NCBI GenBank assembly: GCA_012295275.1
Contig: CM022673.1
Location: forward strand, 11,705,288 to 11,769,287
DNA length: 64,000 nt
Direction: 5' to 3'
DNA from: Chrysomallon squamiferum
Lineage: Eukaryota; Mollusca; Gastropoda; Neomphalida; Peltospiridae
Part shown: positions 38,818 to 54,044 of the stretch, piece by piece
How positions within the stretch are numbered: the stretch's first letter is position 1
How the letters are laid out: each line of letters starts with the position of its first letter
Position numbers and translations under genes: made by a program
The notes under the pieces: generated by a model
Database searches by the model: none
What the model was told of the DNA's origin: nothing
What the model saw: only the letters and a program-made list of their open reading frames with translations

Positions 38818-39589
38818 TATATAAAGGAGGAAATTACGTGACAGGAAAAAGTTTTAAACTTAGTTTGCTTTTTATTATATTTAACATTTTTTTTTTTTTT
38901 TTTTTTGGTTATGTTTCTGACTCAGAATGTAAATAAGCAGTGGTTTTTAATCAAATATAGTCATTGCGAATCTAAATAATTATACACAAAACAATATTGT
39001 TTACCTTCAGTTCGGGTTCAAAGAACTGTGCTCCGCCATTTTGAAAACTATATTAAGACCTGATATCAAATTTAAATTACGGCTTCACATCTTAGAACGA
39101 AATTATGTCACTGAATTATACGTCTCAGCATCTGCAAACTGAAGCTCATTGTCATATGAATGCTATGGTGGAATTCAGCCATTTGTAGTTCTAAGTTGAA
39201 TATAGCTGGTTAATTGACAGCTGACAAAATTGTTTTTATCTCGAATATGTCTGTTTATCTTATATATTACATTAGAAAACATACGGTAAAAAACAATTTC
39301 AAGTGTTTAAAATAAAGGATGGATTTAGACTAAGATTTATTCTAGGTTTTTTTTTTTTTTTTTTTAATAACGTAACCTGTCTTATATAACGCAAAAAGAA
39401 TCTTTATGAGGATATAATTATATTACATGTAACATCTTATAAATAATGAAAACTGATTTAGATTTTATACATCATTTGGAAAGGAACAATTTTATACGTC
39501 CTGACAGTTCAGGTATTTTTAAGAACAAATGAATGTAGAGTTGTAAAAAAAAAGATTAAATACTGTGAATGCTACGTAATAGTTTTATT

Positions 39590-39873
39590 AGTAACAAAGT
39601 AGGTTTAATGTTGACATCAATCTTTGCTAATAGTAAAGTATATTTAAAACTGACACTAATCATTGCTAATAGTAAAGCACATTTAATACAGACACCAATC
39701 TTGGCTAATAGTAAATATGTTTAATCGAGACACTAATCTTTGCTAATAATAAAGTATGTTTAAATACAGACACCAATCTTTACTACTAATAAAGTATGTT
39801 TAATATTGATACCATCCTTTGCTAATAGTAAAGTATGTTTAATAATCACACCAATCTTTGCTAATAATAAAGA
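39590..39873. repeat. 39-bp minisatellite, about seven copies
   Basis: Units of 38-41 bp with the motif TTTGCTAATAGTAAAGTATG then TTTAATACAGACACCAATC; unit motif starts are near 39626, 39665, 39704, 39742, 39783, 39821 and 39860. Moderately diverged, non-coding. Confidence 0.9.
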
Positions 39874-40901
39874 CCAAACTATGAGAAGACCATGAACATG
39901 CACAGAACCTGTCGTGTTTTTATAAAACACAACTCGTCTTTCTTTCTTTTTCTTTTTTCATTTTTTCTTTTCTTTTCTTTTCTTTTTTCTTGTTTGGGTG
40001 GGGGGATAAAAGGTGTTCTAGTAAGAATGCACTATTTAAAAAAAAAAAAAAAAAAAAAAAATTTAATTAAAAATTATACTTTGGAGATTCGTCATTTAGA
40101 ACTGATAGATTTTCCAAGGAGATGCATATTGATCGTTGACAGCTGATTCGGTAATATCCGCTTCGGGATATGGAGGGTTCAGGCTTAATTTAATACATGC
40201 TGAAAATAAACTGAATTCAACTGAAATGCAATGACGCAGAAGTTTTTTTATTATTATTTTAAAAACAGGTCTGTTTTATAAAATAAAAGGAAGTGAGAAA
40301 CACGAGAAAAAACAACAACAAACAAACGAAAAAAGAAAAAAAGGAACAAACAACAAAAAACAAAAAACAAAACAACAACAAAAGAGAAAACACATCTGAT
40401 TTCCTTTGTCGTCGTTACATCAGTACGTCTACGTCTTCCTCAAAATCAAAACTAAAGATCTGAGACATCATCATAATTGTTATTACAGTAACTACAAGAT
40501 CATCATCATCATCGTCATCATTATCTTGACTACTTCAATCATTTTTGTCATTATCATTTAAACAAAAATTATGTAATTTATCATTATCATCATATAATAT
40601 GAACATCATCAATAACGTTGCCGTCATCACCATCACCATCATCATCGTTTATTAGTTTCTCAATCAAAACACATTAAACAGAAAAAGCCGAGTCGCTTAG
40701 TATCCGTACAAGTAATTATCTGTAGTTACCTGAATTACTAAAAACACGAATTTAATCTGATCAGTTAGTCTCCTGTACACTGACTTTAACACGCTCTTTT
40801 GCTTGTACATAAATTTCTTATTTATTGTAATAATACCTGAAGCCATTTTCAATACTAACGACTGTTAGGTGTTAGATGTTTTAATTATGATTATGATTAT
40901 G

Positions 40902-40951
<50 letters not shown>

Positions 40952-42145
40952 TAATGATACATGAGGCAAGGTTTTTCTCATTAAATTTTGAAAATGAAAA
41001 AAGAAAAACGAAATAAATAAATTTAAAAAAAAAAAAAAAATAAATTTAAAAAAATAAAATAAATAAATATGTAAATAATTTAAAAAAATAAAAAAAAATA
41101 AATATGTAAATAAATAAAATAAATAAATATGTAGATAAAATAAATAAATAAATAAATAAAATTAGAAAAAAAAAAAAAAAAAAACAAATAAATATTAAAA
41201 AAAATAAATAAAAGTAAATTAAAAATTAAAAACTGCGAGAGAAAGAGAGAGAACAACAAAACAAAAACACCGAAGAATAATACAGAGGTAAAACAAACAA
41301 ATAAATCTCTTTGTAATCTTCTACGTCTTCGCTAGAGATAGGTTTCTGGCTGGAGGTTCAAACATTCCCTGTCATATTTTAGCTTTAGACGTTATCTTCA
41401 GATCTGTCAGATTACAGAATGCTTTCTCACTGGCTTCCTCATTTGGCCGATTTCAGTATTAAAGACCATGATAAATGTTTTTTTTTTTTTTTTTTTTGTA
41501 AAATGGGCACCCACACCAAACTGTTTCTTTTCTTCTGCTTCTTTTTATTTATTTATTTACTTTATTATATCAAAATTAATTTCATCTTCAAGATTATATT
41601 CATCGCATTGATACTGTCCCCCACCCTTGTTTGAATCCTGGATCCGCTCCTGCTATTTAATCTCAGGTAAATGATGTGTAGTATTAATTCTAAACGAAAC
41701 GCGAAAATGTTCTTTTTCAATTACGTTAACGATGAACAAATATTGATACTTAATTAACAGTGCAAGTTTAACATACCCTTTGTGGTCAATGAATGGACAT
41801 TTACTGACCGAGTTTTTGACTTACATCAACTACGACAACGTGCTTGACACGTTTATGGTTGTCGATCCGGCAATGAACATTAACTTGGAATAAACTGGCG
41901 AAGTGAAACACGTATATTATACCCATAGCTGCCACTGTTGAACGAAACAATTTAACCTTTTGTGTTTGCTTTTTACAGATCAGTCTATTTCTCCGTGTTT
42001 CTTTCTTACGCAATTTTAATAATAATAATAATAGTAATAATAACAATAACAATGATAATAATAATAATCATCATCATAAAATAGCATAATGGTGATGGCA
42101 ATAATGATGATAATGATGATGATGATAATAATAATAATAATAATG

Positions 42146-42195
<50 letters not shown>

Positions 42196-42942
42196 GATAA
42201 TGATGATGATAATTGCAACTGTGATGATGGCGTTGAAGAAACACTTACTACAATAATAACATAATTACCATCACCACCATCACCACCAACCAACACCAAC
42301 CACAACTACTACTACTTTTTCTGACACAGATGCTATTACGGTTTCATACAATCAATCACACCATCAGAATACAATTAGTTTCAGCATTAGTAAAAAAAAA
42401 CCGCTTCTGACAGTTCTTAGATCTAAACTGCAGGACTATCATTAAAATTCTCCATTTCATAAGTTTAGAAGAAAAAAAAAATGAAGAATGAAAGAAAGAA
42501 AAAGAATAAAAAGAAAACGGACGAAGTACTAACATAGTCCACTACAAATGACAAACGTTACAACGATTTCAAAGTGTCTTGCAGTTAGGGTAACGAACTC
42601 TCTCTCCCCCGGCTCGCAAACGGAAGTAGAGTGGGATGGGCTAATTCACGGATACGTAAGCCGAGTCACTGTTAATTTTCGTTAAACAACTTGTGTGGAA
42701 CAAATGTTAATTAATCCAGCACATTAGGCGCGGAAAAAAAAAAAAGATAAAAAAAACATTCGCGTGTCTCGTTTGCTTTTTGCTGCAGATTAATGAAATA
42801 TACTTACTCAGTAATGCTATCTCAGATTTTCATTTATAATTTTCTATCATATCTCACGTGGGTGCATAATTTAATTATTAATTAAGTTTTTTTTTTTGAA
42901 TTATGATGATGATGATGATGATGATGATGATTAATGTTATTA

Positions 42943-42983
<41 letters not shown>

Positions 42984-43695
42984 TTATTTTCTTGTGTCTT
43001 TTTTTTCTCTTTTACTTTCTCTTTTATTTCTTACGGAATTTGTTCGTTTTCATATTTCATTTGATCATTTTGGTTTTTTCTTTTATTCTGGGACTAACTC
43101 TGAAAATAGACTTGTATCATGATACTTGACATTTGAATAATTCCCGTTAAAAACACAGATTCATCATATACGTTTTAAAATGTCTGCAGATTTGAAATGT
43201 ATATGTTTTAAAATCCATCAAGACCTCTTAGAATAGATAAAACTATAATTATAGATTTATTTGACACAAATTATTTTTGGGGTCATTTAACATCAAATAA
43301 ATACATTTTTACATATGTACATATGTTGATAAAATATTCTGGTCATCTATATAATGTTTTTCAAGTTCAGTAGGTCAGTAGCATTTATTAAAATTTCCTT
43401 TCACTGACAAAAGAAGTGTACAACTGTGTTATTCTAGATACTAAACTCGGTGATGCTGTACACGTGATACGACGACATTCTAAGCTGCATGACGTCCACG
43501 AATCAGTGTGACGGCATCTACGTGTTTCCGATGTAATCCTTGTCGCGTAGAATCAATTAACAGTCACGTCCAGAACAAAACACGAAACAAGATCTGATGG
43601 TAATCGTTGATCTGTTTCTAACAAAGGAATGAAAAATGTTTCTTCTTCTTTGTTTGTTCTTGAACGAACTGTACGATACTTACCGCTAAAAAAAA

Positions 43696-43743
<48 letters not shown>

Positions 43744-43959
43744 GTAGAAGAGGAATGAAGATAATTAGATTTCTTTCTAAATGACCTTTACGATATTTAT
43801 TGATTTTATTCTTAGCGAAGTGAAAACTGTATCGTTTTCTGAAAATTACTAATAACTGATTAGTTACATAGATAGATAATGAAACAGACAAACAGCCATG
43901 TGTGTATATGTGTGTAGGTTTGTATGTGTGTGTATGTGTGTGTGTATGTATGTATATGC

Positions 43960-43966
<7 letters not shown>

Positions 43967-44039
<73 letters not shown>
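43967..44039. repeat. (GA)n microsatellite
   Basis: About 36 GA dinucleotides preceded by a GTGTATGT-rich tract from 43899. It is the source of spurious Arg-Glu and Ser-Leu reading frames. Confidence 0.95.
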
Positions 44040-44041
<2 letters not shown>

Positions 44042-44626
44042 TATATGTATGTGTATACTACATCCTTGAGAATGATAAACTACAACAATCCAATAAACAA
44101 TATTATAATACCATATCATTTACATACAGCTAAATTACTACGAGAAAATAAAAATAATCTGCTTTGTTTTGAACAAACTATTTCCCGGAGAAGCCGGAAA
44201 ACACTTTAAAAGTTGCTGATTCACGGCTGTTCTTTTATTTAGAACAACGGAAACCTCACTGAAAAAAAAACAACAAAACATTATGTCATTTATCGTTTCG
44301 TTGCTATCTAATGTCTAATGTTTTGTTTGTGATTCCGTTGTCATTTTTGTCCTGATTTAATAATGAAATGTTAGTATGGTAATTTGAGATGGTTTATCAA
44401 AAAGTGCAGTAATCATGGTTTATTTTTACAAAGAAAATCTTTTAATTTATTTTTTATTTTTTTTTTTTTTTTTCAAATTTCAAAACGTACGACGTAACCT
44501 GATAATCATTAATCGTTATAAATTTATTACTTTTATTTAATTTCTGAAGTTCGTGACTCACCGAGTATTAGTAAGCTTGGGAAATAGGTAAGTCTTTTTA
44601 GTCTTAACTTAAAGAAATACAGTTAA

Positions 44627-44687
<61 letters not shown>

Positions 44688-45602
44688 TTATAATAATAAC
44701 TAAAAAAAAAAAAAATGAACACAATCATGGCGTATAAGATTAAGTAAACAAAACTGCAAACAAAATAAATCATTCATATAAAAATGTGTTGGTTTTCTTA
44801 ATAAAAGTTTTTGTTGTTTTTTTTACTTATTTCGTTGAGATAATCAATGTACTATTATTTATAAAAAAAATAAACATAAGTTAGTAGTGCCGAATGATTT
44901 TATCGATAGAAGAGAATTAACCTACGATCTTTAATGTTGTCATTAACAAACAAAAAGTCTACGTTTTAAAACCCTGAGTTAATCTAACCATCCATCTTCC
45001 TTTCGTGTACACAAACATCACGTCAGAAGAATCTAGACCGAATCCCTTTAATTATTCGCCTCATTTCCCACAATGCATCATCCCTCTTTTTTTCTGTTTT
45101 TTTTGGCCGGTGTATCTGTTTTTATTTGCACATCCTACTTTTTGGCATAGAATCGTGCGCAAAGTGTAATGTTAACAAGTCAAATTTGTGGCCCATATTT
45201 GATTATTATTTGTGACCTGTCGCCTGCACGTGATATTTTCCTAAAACAAATACAGCCTGATGAACCAGTCGAGTGGGAAGGTAGGACAGTGTTGAACAAG
45301 GATTGATACACGAGGAGGGAGGTATGTGTGTACAAACATACGCACGAAGGAAAAAAGTCTGTAGTGTTTAACAGCGCGGTCCTAAGACGTGATCGGTTCT
45401 AAGAGCAAATCCTGCTCATACAGCTCTTTGGGTTATTCCCGTTCTAACCACGAATAGCTCATTAGAGGTCGTATTTTCTTTGGGGGAAAATGATGTTGTA
45501 GACACAGAGTATCCTATGAGATGCAGGCCGCACGTTTTCTTCCTCGGATCATTGCTATACAAGACTGTGTGACTGACATTTAATATGTGTTAATATGTGT
45601 AT

Positions 45603-45614
45603 GAGTGTGTGTGT

Positions 45615-45645
<31 letters not shown>

Positions 45646-45662
45646 AATCTATATCTCTATCA

Positions 45663-45712
<50 letters not shown>

Positions 45713-45734
45713 CTATATCTCTATCAATCTATGT
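45603..45734. repeat. (GT)n array with a duplicated 24-nt spacer
   Basis: Two GT runs are each followed by the same spacer starting GAATCTATATCTCTATC (45646 and 45710), giving a higher-order GT/spacer tandem of about 64 bp. Confidence 0.85.
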
Positions 45735-46331
45735 ATATGTAAATATACATACACACATATTCACTAACACACACACACTCACCCTCACACCTCTTATATA
45801 TGAATATACCGTATCATCCAAAAACATCATCATCATCGTTCTAGACGTCATCGTCATTGGTAATAGAAATGGAATGTAACAGTTTGTATTAGAAGCTGGT
45901 ATTCAGGACTGCAGTGACTGTTTTTACACGTGTTAAATAAACAACTGCCCACTGCTTCGTGTTCCGGGAGATGTGGGAGACAGGTGAAATAGACAATGTC
46001 CAGTTTGTCCACGTGTATGACGTATACCAGAGGGATAGGTCACTTAAAGTCCTCGCCTACGTCAAATGTTTGTGTCCTGTGAAATCCTCGTAAAAAATTC
46101 CTCGATGAAAAAATGATTGATGAAAAATTAATGAAAATAATAAATAAAATTAATGAAAACAACAACAATAATAATGATGATGATGATGATAATAATAATA
46201 ATAATAAAATATATACTTTTGTCCATGCACACAGACACATACAAACACACACACACAAAAACACACATATACACATGTACTATATACATACATAAATTAC
46301 AAAAACACACATTCATATTGATATAAATTAT

Positions 46332-46387
<56 letters not shown>

Positions 46388-47203
46388 ATACACTTAGAAA
46401 GTGCCATTCCTCAAACAAATTAATACATCCACGACACTTTATCAAAAATAATCTGATTTACCAATATTTAGTAAAAGTTTAGAATTTCACATAAGTTCAT
46501 GAATTTGGCTTACTTTTCTTTGTTAAGATATTTGTCAATACAGAAAGGAAGATCTTAGCAATATAAACAATCTATACGTAAATTAGTTTAATATAATCAT
46601 ATATTATTTATTTACAATAAATCTAAACCTCCTGAGTACCTTAGCAACGTGAATTTCTATAGTCAATATGTGTTTAATATCTCCCAACTCTTTAGAAAAC
46701 TTCGGCAATTGGGTGATAAGAAAAAAGGTGCCATGAGATATATTTCTCAAATATCGTTTAAACTAAATCTTCTTATAGTATACAAATATTTTGATATCTG
46801 AATATGTACAAGGTTGTTTTTCAAGATTCGATCTTAAAGCTTTTGGATAAATAAATTTCAAGGTTTCTGTACATTTATTTACTTTTATAAGGAGAGTTAA
46901 AATAAAATAAAATTGTAAATAAGCGTTAATATTCATTTATTTTACGTGTCAGAAATAGTAGATAATACTGATGAGATCAAACTTATAAATACTTATAATT
47001 ATAAATATTATTATATATTCATGTACGTACTCACATATACACGCTTACATACACACATACATACATACAAATTCATTCATACATATGTTCGTACATACAT
47101 ACACAAAAGAATATAAATATAATAAACATAAATTAAAAACATTAAATGAAAAGTTAATGAAAAGAACTAACATAAATAAACAATAACAGCATAAGATATT
47201 TAA

Positions 47204-47281
<78 letters not shown>

Positions 47282-47634
47282 GTAAATAAGAAAAAAGAAT
47301 AGAAAGAAAACAATAACAACAAATAAATTATCTATGAATATTAATTATTCCACTACTAACTAAACTAAATAATTATTCAGTATTTTTTTTTTTTTTTCAT
47401 TCAGTAAACAAACACAATTTTATAAGAGACAGCAGAACAAAAAAGATTTGGCAAAAGAAATCACATCCTGTGCAGATTCACCTTTTTTGGAAAAGATTTC
47501 TCCTTTTTCAGTTTCTATTCTTTCTTACTTTCTTTCTTTCTTTCTTTCTTTTGATTAAATTTACGTTAAAAGAATACGAAATAGATTTCTTTTAAGTTAT
47601 ATATAATGTATGTATATGTATGTGTATGTATGTA

Positions 47635-47679
<45 letters not shown>

Positions 47680-47795
47680 ATACACATACATATATATATA
47701 TATATATACATATATGTATGTATCTATATATATATGATATAAAACGATCAGGTAGATAGGTAGATAGGTAGGTACAGAAAAGATAGGTAGATAAA

Positions 47796-48180
47796 ACAAA
47801 AACAAATATAAGACCTTTGATCTTTTTTATTAGAAATGATTAAATGGGCGTATCTGATTTCATTGATGACGTCACTGCTAAGACGTAACAAATATCTTAA
47901 AATATTTTATTTGTTCAAATTTTCACCATCCCCACTCTGGGAAAACGATGAACATATTTGATATCAAAAGGGCCCGTCGAAGAAGAAGAAGAAGAAGAAG
48001 AAGAAGAAGAAGAAAAAAACTCCGAACCTTCAATTAACCTGAAGGGAACATCCCCATTTTAAAATTATCATGCACTAGATAAAACATCGAACACTAGGTG
48101 CAAAAAACAAATATAAGACCTTCTTGAAGACACGTCAATCAAGAAAAAATTTGTTCAAACACCCGCCACTCTTCTTTACC
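47796..48180. repeat. Diverged direct duplication of about 300-bp spacing
   Basis: AAACAAATATAAGACCTT occurs near 47800 and 48104, and TTTGTTCAAA followed by a CCACTCT motif occurs near 47910 and 48152. A (GAA)n run separates the halves (47980-48014). A second short repeat, GAATTGTCGTTTAGAA, is at 48182 and 48241. No gene is seen. Confidence 0.6.
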
Positions 48181-48464
48181 TGAATTGTCGTTTAGAAAAC
48201 ATCGAACAGGTGCAGCGAGACACGAATCATTTGCTTCTCCGAATTGTCGTTTAGAATATAGTATACGTTGAATTTCTTACGTAGCAGAGAGGCAGACGAA
48301 CTTCGCAAAAATTTCAAAGTTGTCTTTTAGATAATAGTTTATTTTAAAATTTACTCATTTGTGTTACGGATTGAAATATTAAGAATAAAATAGATTCAGG
48401 ACGTTTGAAAAATATCAGTTTATAAAGGATTTTAATTTTAATTTTGAAAAAGAAGAAAAGAAAA

Positions 48465-48498
48465 ATGAAGCACTGGATATTACTTGCTGCTGTGTTTG
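48465..48498 (+). CDS. Exon 1 of the Cys-rich GPI-type protein: signal peptide start
   Basis: A 34-nt coding part: ATG in context AAAAATGAAG, encoding MKHWILLAAVF, ending TTTG|GTAAGA in phase 1. The in-frame extension upstream has no ATG (only a TTG). Joining to exon 2 (CG GTT TCT ATG) completes a hydrophobic leader, which supports a 5.6-kb first intron. Confidence 0.75.
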
Positions 48499-50100
48499 GT
48501 AAGAATTTCAGAATTTTTTTTTCTTGTCATGTTTTTTTTTTTTTTTTTTCTTTCTTTATTTTATTTTATTTTATTTTATTCTGTTCCTTGAGTAACTTTT
48601 TGATCATTTTTTCTTTCATTCAGTTTCTCTTTCTTGGTTTTCTTTTCTTCTGTTTTTACATTTCTTTTTTTTTTTCTTTTATTTATTTTGTTTCCATCTC
48701 GTACATTCTTTCTTCTTTTCCTTTCTATTCTTTCAGTTTTTTCATTCTTTTTCTTTCATTGTTGCTTCGTCTTTCTTTCAGATTAGTTTATTTTATTTTA
48801 TTTTAAATTATCATTTGTTTTGTTTCCCTATCATCACTTTTTCCAGCATTCTTTTCATTATTTTGTTTTTTTTCTATGTTTTTATTTTATTCTTTCACTT
48901 TCATTTTCAGTCTTTAGAATTAGATAAAATTGGAATGTTTTTTTCTTTTTCAACTTCAGATTCTTTCCTTTTTTATTCGACAAAATGAAAATTATTCTAT
49001 TTTTATTTTCTTTCGCTTCCGTAATATGTTCTAATTGGACGAATAGTTAAATTATATTTCTCTTTAATAATAATAATAAAAAATAATAATCACAGTCATA
49101 AAAAAGACTCCAGTAAAATTAAGAAAATATATACTGACTGTTGATAAAAAAGTAAAAAAATGATAATGCTTGTCTTTATTACAACAACAACAACAACAAC
49201 AACAGCAGCAGCAACAGCATTAACAATAATAATAGAAACAACAAATTAAAAACGATATTCAACAATAGAAAATCATTAAAAAACGTACACACAGGCAACA
49301 AGCAACAACAAACAGCAAGCAATATACAAGGTTACACAATGACAGATGCATTTAGGTTAAAAAACAAAACCAAACAAAATACAAAAACAAATAATTATAA
49401 ATAAAACTAAAACTCATTTACCATCACTTGAAATGTCAACAAAATCATTAACCGTATTATTTTTTTTTTTTAATTATTTCTGTAACAGTAAGAATAACCA
49501 CACATACTGGTATAACAATGTCAATGTCGGGAATTTAAAATAACAGTTTGTTTAAATTACAATGATGACAAATCCTTGATATAATTACTGATGAGAAATT
49601 GTATCAAAATGTCTTTACAATTTTTTTTTTCTTCTAAATCACGAACAGCGTTTTTGCAGTTATTTATTTTAGACTTTGTCGATGTTGTTGTAGTCATCGT
49701 TTTTATTATTAAGGAAGAATTTTTGCATCTGTTGTTATTATCACCGTCATCGCCGTCGTCATTGTCATCATTATTACTGTTATAACTTTATTAATAGCTT
49801 ACAGCGATATTCGTTACTCGGATAGTTGCAGCACCGAACGTGAATATTATCCAAAGTGAATGAAAGAAAAGTTGGTACTATCCTTTTAAACGCTAATATT
49901 AAAGACACTAAGAAGTAATTTATTTTATGTTCGGTAATAATTATTTAAGTATAGAATTAATTACGTTAGGAAGAAAAACAAGGAAATTAATATAAAGGGG
50001 AAAAAAGAGAAAAGAGCATACAGTTAATAATTCTATATTACCATATGGTAACAATAAAAAAGGAATGATAAGACTAGGACGAATGTAGATGTGTTATAAA

Positions 50101-50137
<37 letters not shown>

Positions 50138-50172
50138 TAAAGAATAACAAAAATAGGAATTTAGTGACAGAG

Positions 50173-50232
<60 letters not shown>

Positions 50233-50883
50233 CGAATTTGGAAGAGCAATGTTTTTTTTTCTTGTTCAATTTTCTTTATTTACGGTGAGTTTGGACTTAA
50301 AACTATATGACTAAACAAGTATTAACACCGGTCTCCTTTTGACATTTTGCGTAACATTTGAAACGAACCCAGCAGAACAAGAAATAACGTGATTTCATTG
50401 GCTGGTACGAAGTAAATACATACTATCGTCTGCACAGATGCTTTCAACTTCGCGCCCTTTAGTACTCGCTGTCAACATCTAGTTACTAGGTTTGCCGGAG
50501 AGTGGCGTGTTTACTCTAGAGGTGGAATTCACGCAAATCGTGATGTGGACGGATACAGTTTGAACCGTGTCAATTTAAATTTTTAATTTAATTTTATTTT
50601 TTTATTTTAAGAAAAGAAATCATGGATTCGTTTGGGCTGTGTAAGAAGACGCACTGGGAACCAAAAAAAGTAAAACCCAGAAAAACAACCAATGAATATT
50701 AGCGCCTACATTATGTTATAAATTTACTTGTCTGTTTTCCCACTGTTTTGTTTACTATTTATTTGTAATAACTGAAGTAAACCCAGTTCTACACCTCACA
50801 AAATCCAGTATCAAAAAAAAAATAAAAAAAAAAAAAAAAAAATACAAAAAAAAAAACAAACCCCCAAAAAAAAACGGTCCTCC

Positions 50884-50925
<42 letters not shown>

Positions 50926-53900
50926 AAAACTACTAAAAAACCACAACAAAAAACAACGACAACAAAACAAACAAAAAAAAACCCTCTTATATCTCACCGA
51001 GAACACCTATAATAACACCAGCCTACAATCACCTTCATCACAAATATTTTTGAAAAGAAACAAAATCAGTCACCATCATAGACTCATCCAGAAAAAAAAA
51101 TCCCTAACAGCCAAAAAAAAAAAAAGTTAAAAAAAACCCCCAAACAACTGAAAGAAAAAAACACCGCGAAGAACCACAAACAACTGACAAAAAACGGAGA
51201 GGTGCGGACGATCAACGCTAAGTCATCCTGAAAGCAGGCGAGTTTCAAACTGGATTAATTAAAGGTTTTGTTGGACAGATAGACAGACAGACCTACATCA
51301 AAAGAACAAGAAAAATCGTGGCGGCCCTCTGTGTACCACAGCTAACAGAAATGTCTCGAATAGTTTCTTTGTTTGGTCTTAGTTAACAAATTTCGCCAGC
51401 GACTCCATACGAAGGGAGGTGAATATTGATACAAACGTTACGCTGGCGTTGAACAGGCTGCCGATGTTGTCGTTCTAGATAGAAAAGTTAAATGTTTGTG
51501 CTAGCGAAGCTAGGTGACATGACAGTTATAGGGTTAATGAGTTCAGGAACCTTTTGTGTTTTGATCGTGTGTTAAGACTAAAAATAAAAAACAACAATAA
51601 CAGAAATAAAAAAATAAATAATAAAAAAGTGAAATAATATAAAAATAAAATATAATAATGTCAAAAAAAAAAAAAAATATAATAATAAAAAAATAAGGAT
51701 ATATTTTTTTTTTGTCTTAATTATACCTTGAAATAAACAAATGATAAAATCTAACTCACCGCTGATATTATATTTTTGAAAAAAAAATGAAAAAAAAAAA
51801 GAATAAAAAAGTAAACACAATCGTAACGATTACGGCAAATTATTCAACAAAAACAAATAAAAGAAAAAAAGAATTTAGCTGTAATAAGTAAAGAATCTAT
51901 ATTTATTTATCGGGTGTGTGTAAAACGTCGGGTCCATTAGATCTATACGACATGAATACAGTTTCACATAAGAAAACAATCCAGTCTTTTTACGTGACTG
52001 TAACAGTTAAGTGTAAGTAAATCCAGTTACTGTAATAACGTAATTAAAACGAAACGTGGGATGAGTAAAACGTATATATAAGTGTTAAAAATAACTGACT
52101 GTAAACTCTTCGTCATATTTATAATTATCCTTCAATATAAAACATGGTTAAGAGAAAAATTTCTATTACTCATAATAAAGAGATCCGTTTAAGGATTTAG
52201 ATGGATTTTTTATATATATATTTTTTAATTTGTTTTGCAGGACTTCGGCGTATATACATAAATAAGTATATGCCTACATACATACAAACATACACCCGTG
52301 AGTGTCTGTATACAATGTATACAGCATAATGATTAAATAAGAAAACCCGCCCTCGGTTATAAGCTGTTTTTATCTATTAAAAGAAAAAGAAAGTCTTTTA
52401 CGTAAGAACAGATATAATATGGCATTTGAAAGAAAAAAAAAAAAAAAAAAAAAATAAGTAAATAAATAAAAATAAAAAAAAAGGAGAACAACAACAACAA
52501 AATAATAATAATAATAAAAACATTTAATAAAAAAAAAATAATAAAAAAAATAATAGAAAAAAAAAAATTAATAATAAAAATGTATAGAAAAAAAATATAA
52601 TAATAAAAATCCAGTTTCCTGCGAGAGGGTTTGATCCTATTCGTCACTGGGCCGCGCACTGTGCAGAATGAACTAGGACACGTCTGCGTTCTTCAAGTCA
52701 GTCTTTTGGAGGTGAACTTTCATATTTAGCTCTAAAAAGACGTTTAAATAAATGAAAATTTTCACAGACGAGAATATTCCCTTTCAAACATGCACCGTGT
52801 ACACAAGTTATTGTGGGATCAGGGCTCAAGCTGTCCTGCGTTTGTAGACAAATATTGACACATTGCAACAAAAGGTTGTCTGGCTACAAAGTTTTTAAAA
52901 ATTTCTTCAAAAATAAAAAAAATAATGGCAACATTGTAAACGAAATTTTTTTTTTTTTTTTCTTTAAATTTGGTTTTCTGGTAACAGCAGTGAAGGAAAG
53001 TTTTGTTAACATGAAGAGGGTGAAAGTGGATTTGCTTTTGTTTTATTGGTTTTATTGTGATTTGGGTGCAGATATCCGAGAGAAAAAAAAAAAAAAAAAA
53101 ATAGTAATATAACAAAAGAAAAAGAAAAGAAAAAAAAAAACACAAAAAAAAAAAAAAAAAAAAGAACAAAAGCAACAAACAATAATAATAATACCCCCCC
53201 CCAAAAAATAAAATAAAATAAAACAAAAAAACAAATCCACTTCTGAAAACAATAAAAAGTAAATAAGAAAAATGTAATATTAAAATATACAAATTTAAAC
53301 TTATTAAAACTTATGTAAATAATAATAATAACAGCAATAGCGATACCAGTACAAGTAACAATAACAACAATGATAATGATGATGGTGATGATGATGATGA
53401 TACAAATACTAATACTATTACTAATACTAATGATAAAGGTCTTGTGTAAAATCAAAGTATGATATTAATGTCTGATTAATCAGTATGAAATTAGATGATT
53501 TTTTTTACCAGTGACAAAGCACACATTTTACACAGGAAAGACGCTGACGTAGGGTAGACGCTACTTCCGTTTCTTGTCACACGTTCTACTTCCGGTCATT
53601 ATTTTTATTCGTCAAGGTTGTGTTCGGGCGTTGTTTCCGAATCATGCAAACTAATGTCTCTTTTTAGAATTCTTATAAGATAACGTAAAACGTATTTTTA
53701 GTTATCTTCTGAATTATATTATTATTTGAATTAGTTAGCAGAATTCATGTGAACAAGATGATATGTCGCATAATTATATTTTCCAAAAATCAGAATGATG
53801 ACAGTTTAACCTTTTTTTTTAAAAGATACAACTGAAATGCCACTATTCTGCTGAATATAAAGAATATTTTTATGCCTATTTTATTAGTTGATTCACAAGA

Positions 53901-53964
53901 TAAAAATAATTTCAGTGTAAGTACGAAGTTTTGGAATGTAGACAGTTAATATTTCAGTCATCCG

Positions 53965-54044
<80 letters not shown>

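Larger units (their letters stand above)
36561..48464. other. Intergenic region, about 12 kb, repeat-dominated
   Basis: I find no coding exon. It holds TA, GA, GT, CTGT and AAT arrays, A-rich stretches (40980-41220), a 39-bp minisatellite (39590-39873), a MITE (38598-38817) and a duplicated unit near 47800-48180. Less repetitive stretches at 42540-42700, 43430-43560 and 45150-45590 gave no recognisable protein or RNA. A plus-strand donor CGTACAG|GTAAGTAATC at about 38250 could close an upstream leader exon, but nothing ties it to a gene. Confidence 0.6.

Noticed and set aside
43553-44119. 188-codon ORF
   Set aside because: The longest parts are (GA)n, (CA)n, (TA)n and poly-A tracts; no domain seen.
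52819-53455. Phe/Ile-rich ORFs of 149-157 codons
   Set aside because: They arise from poly-A and AAT runs on the other strand; they resemble membrane proteins only by composition.
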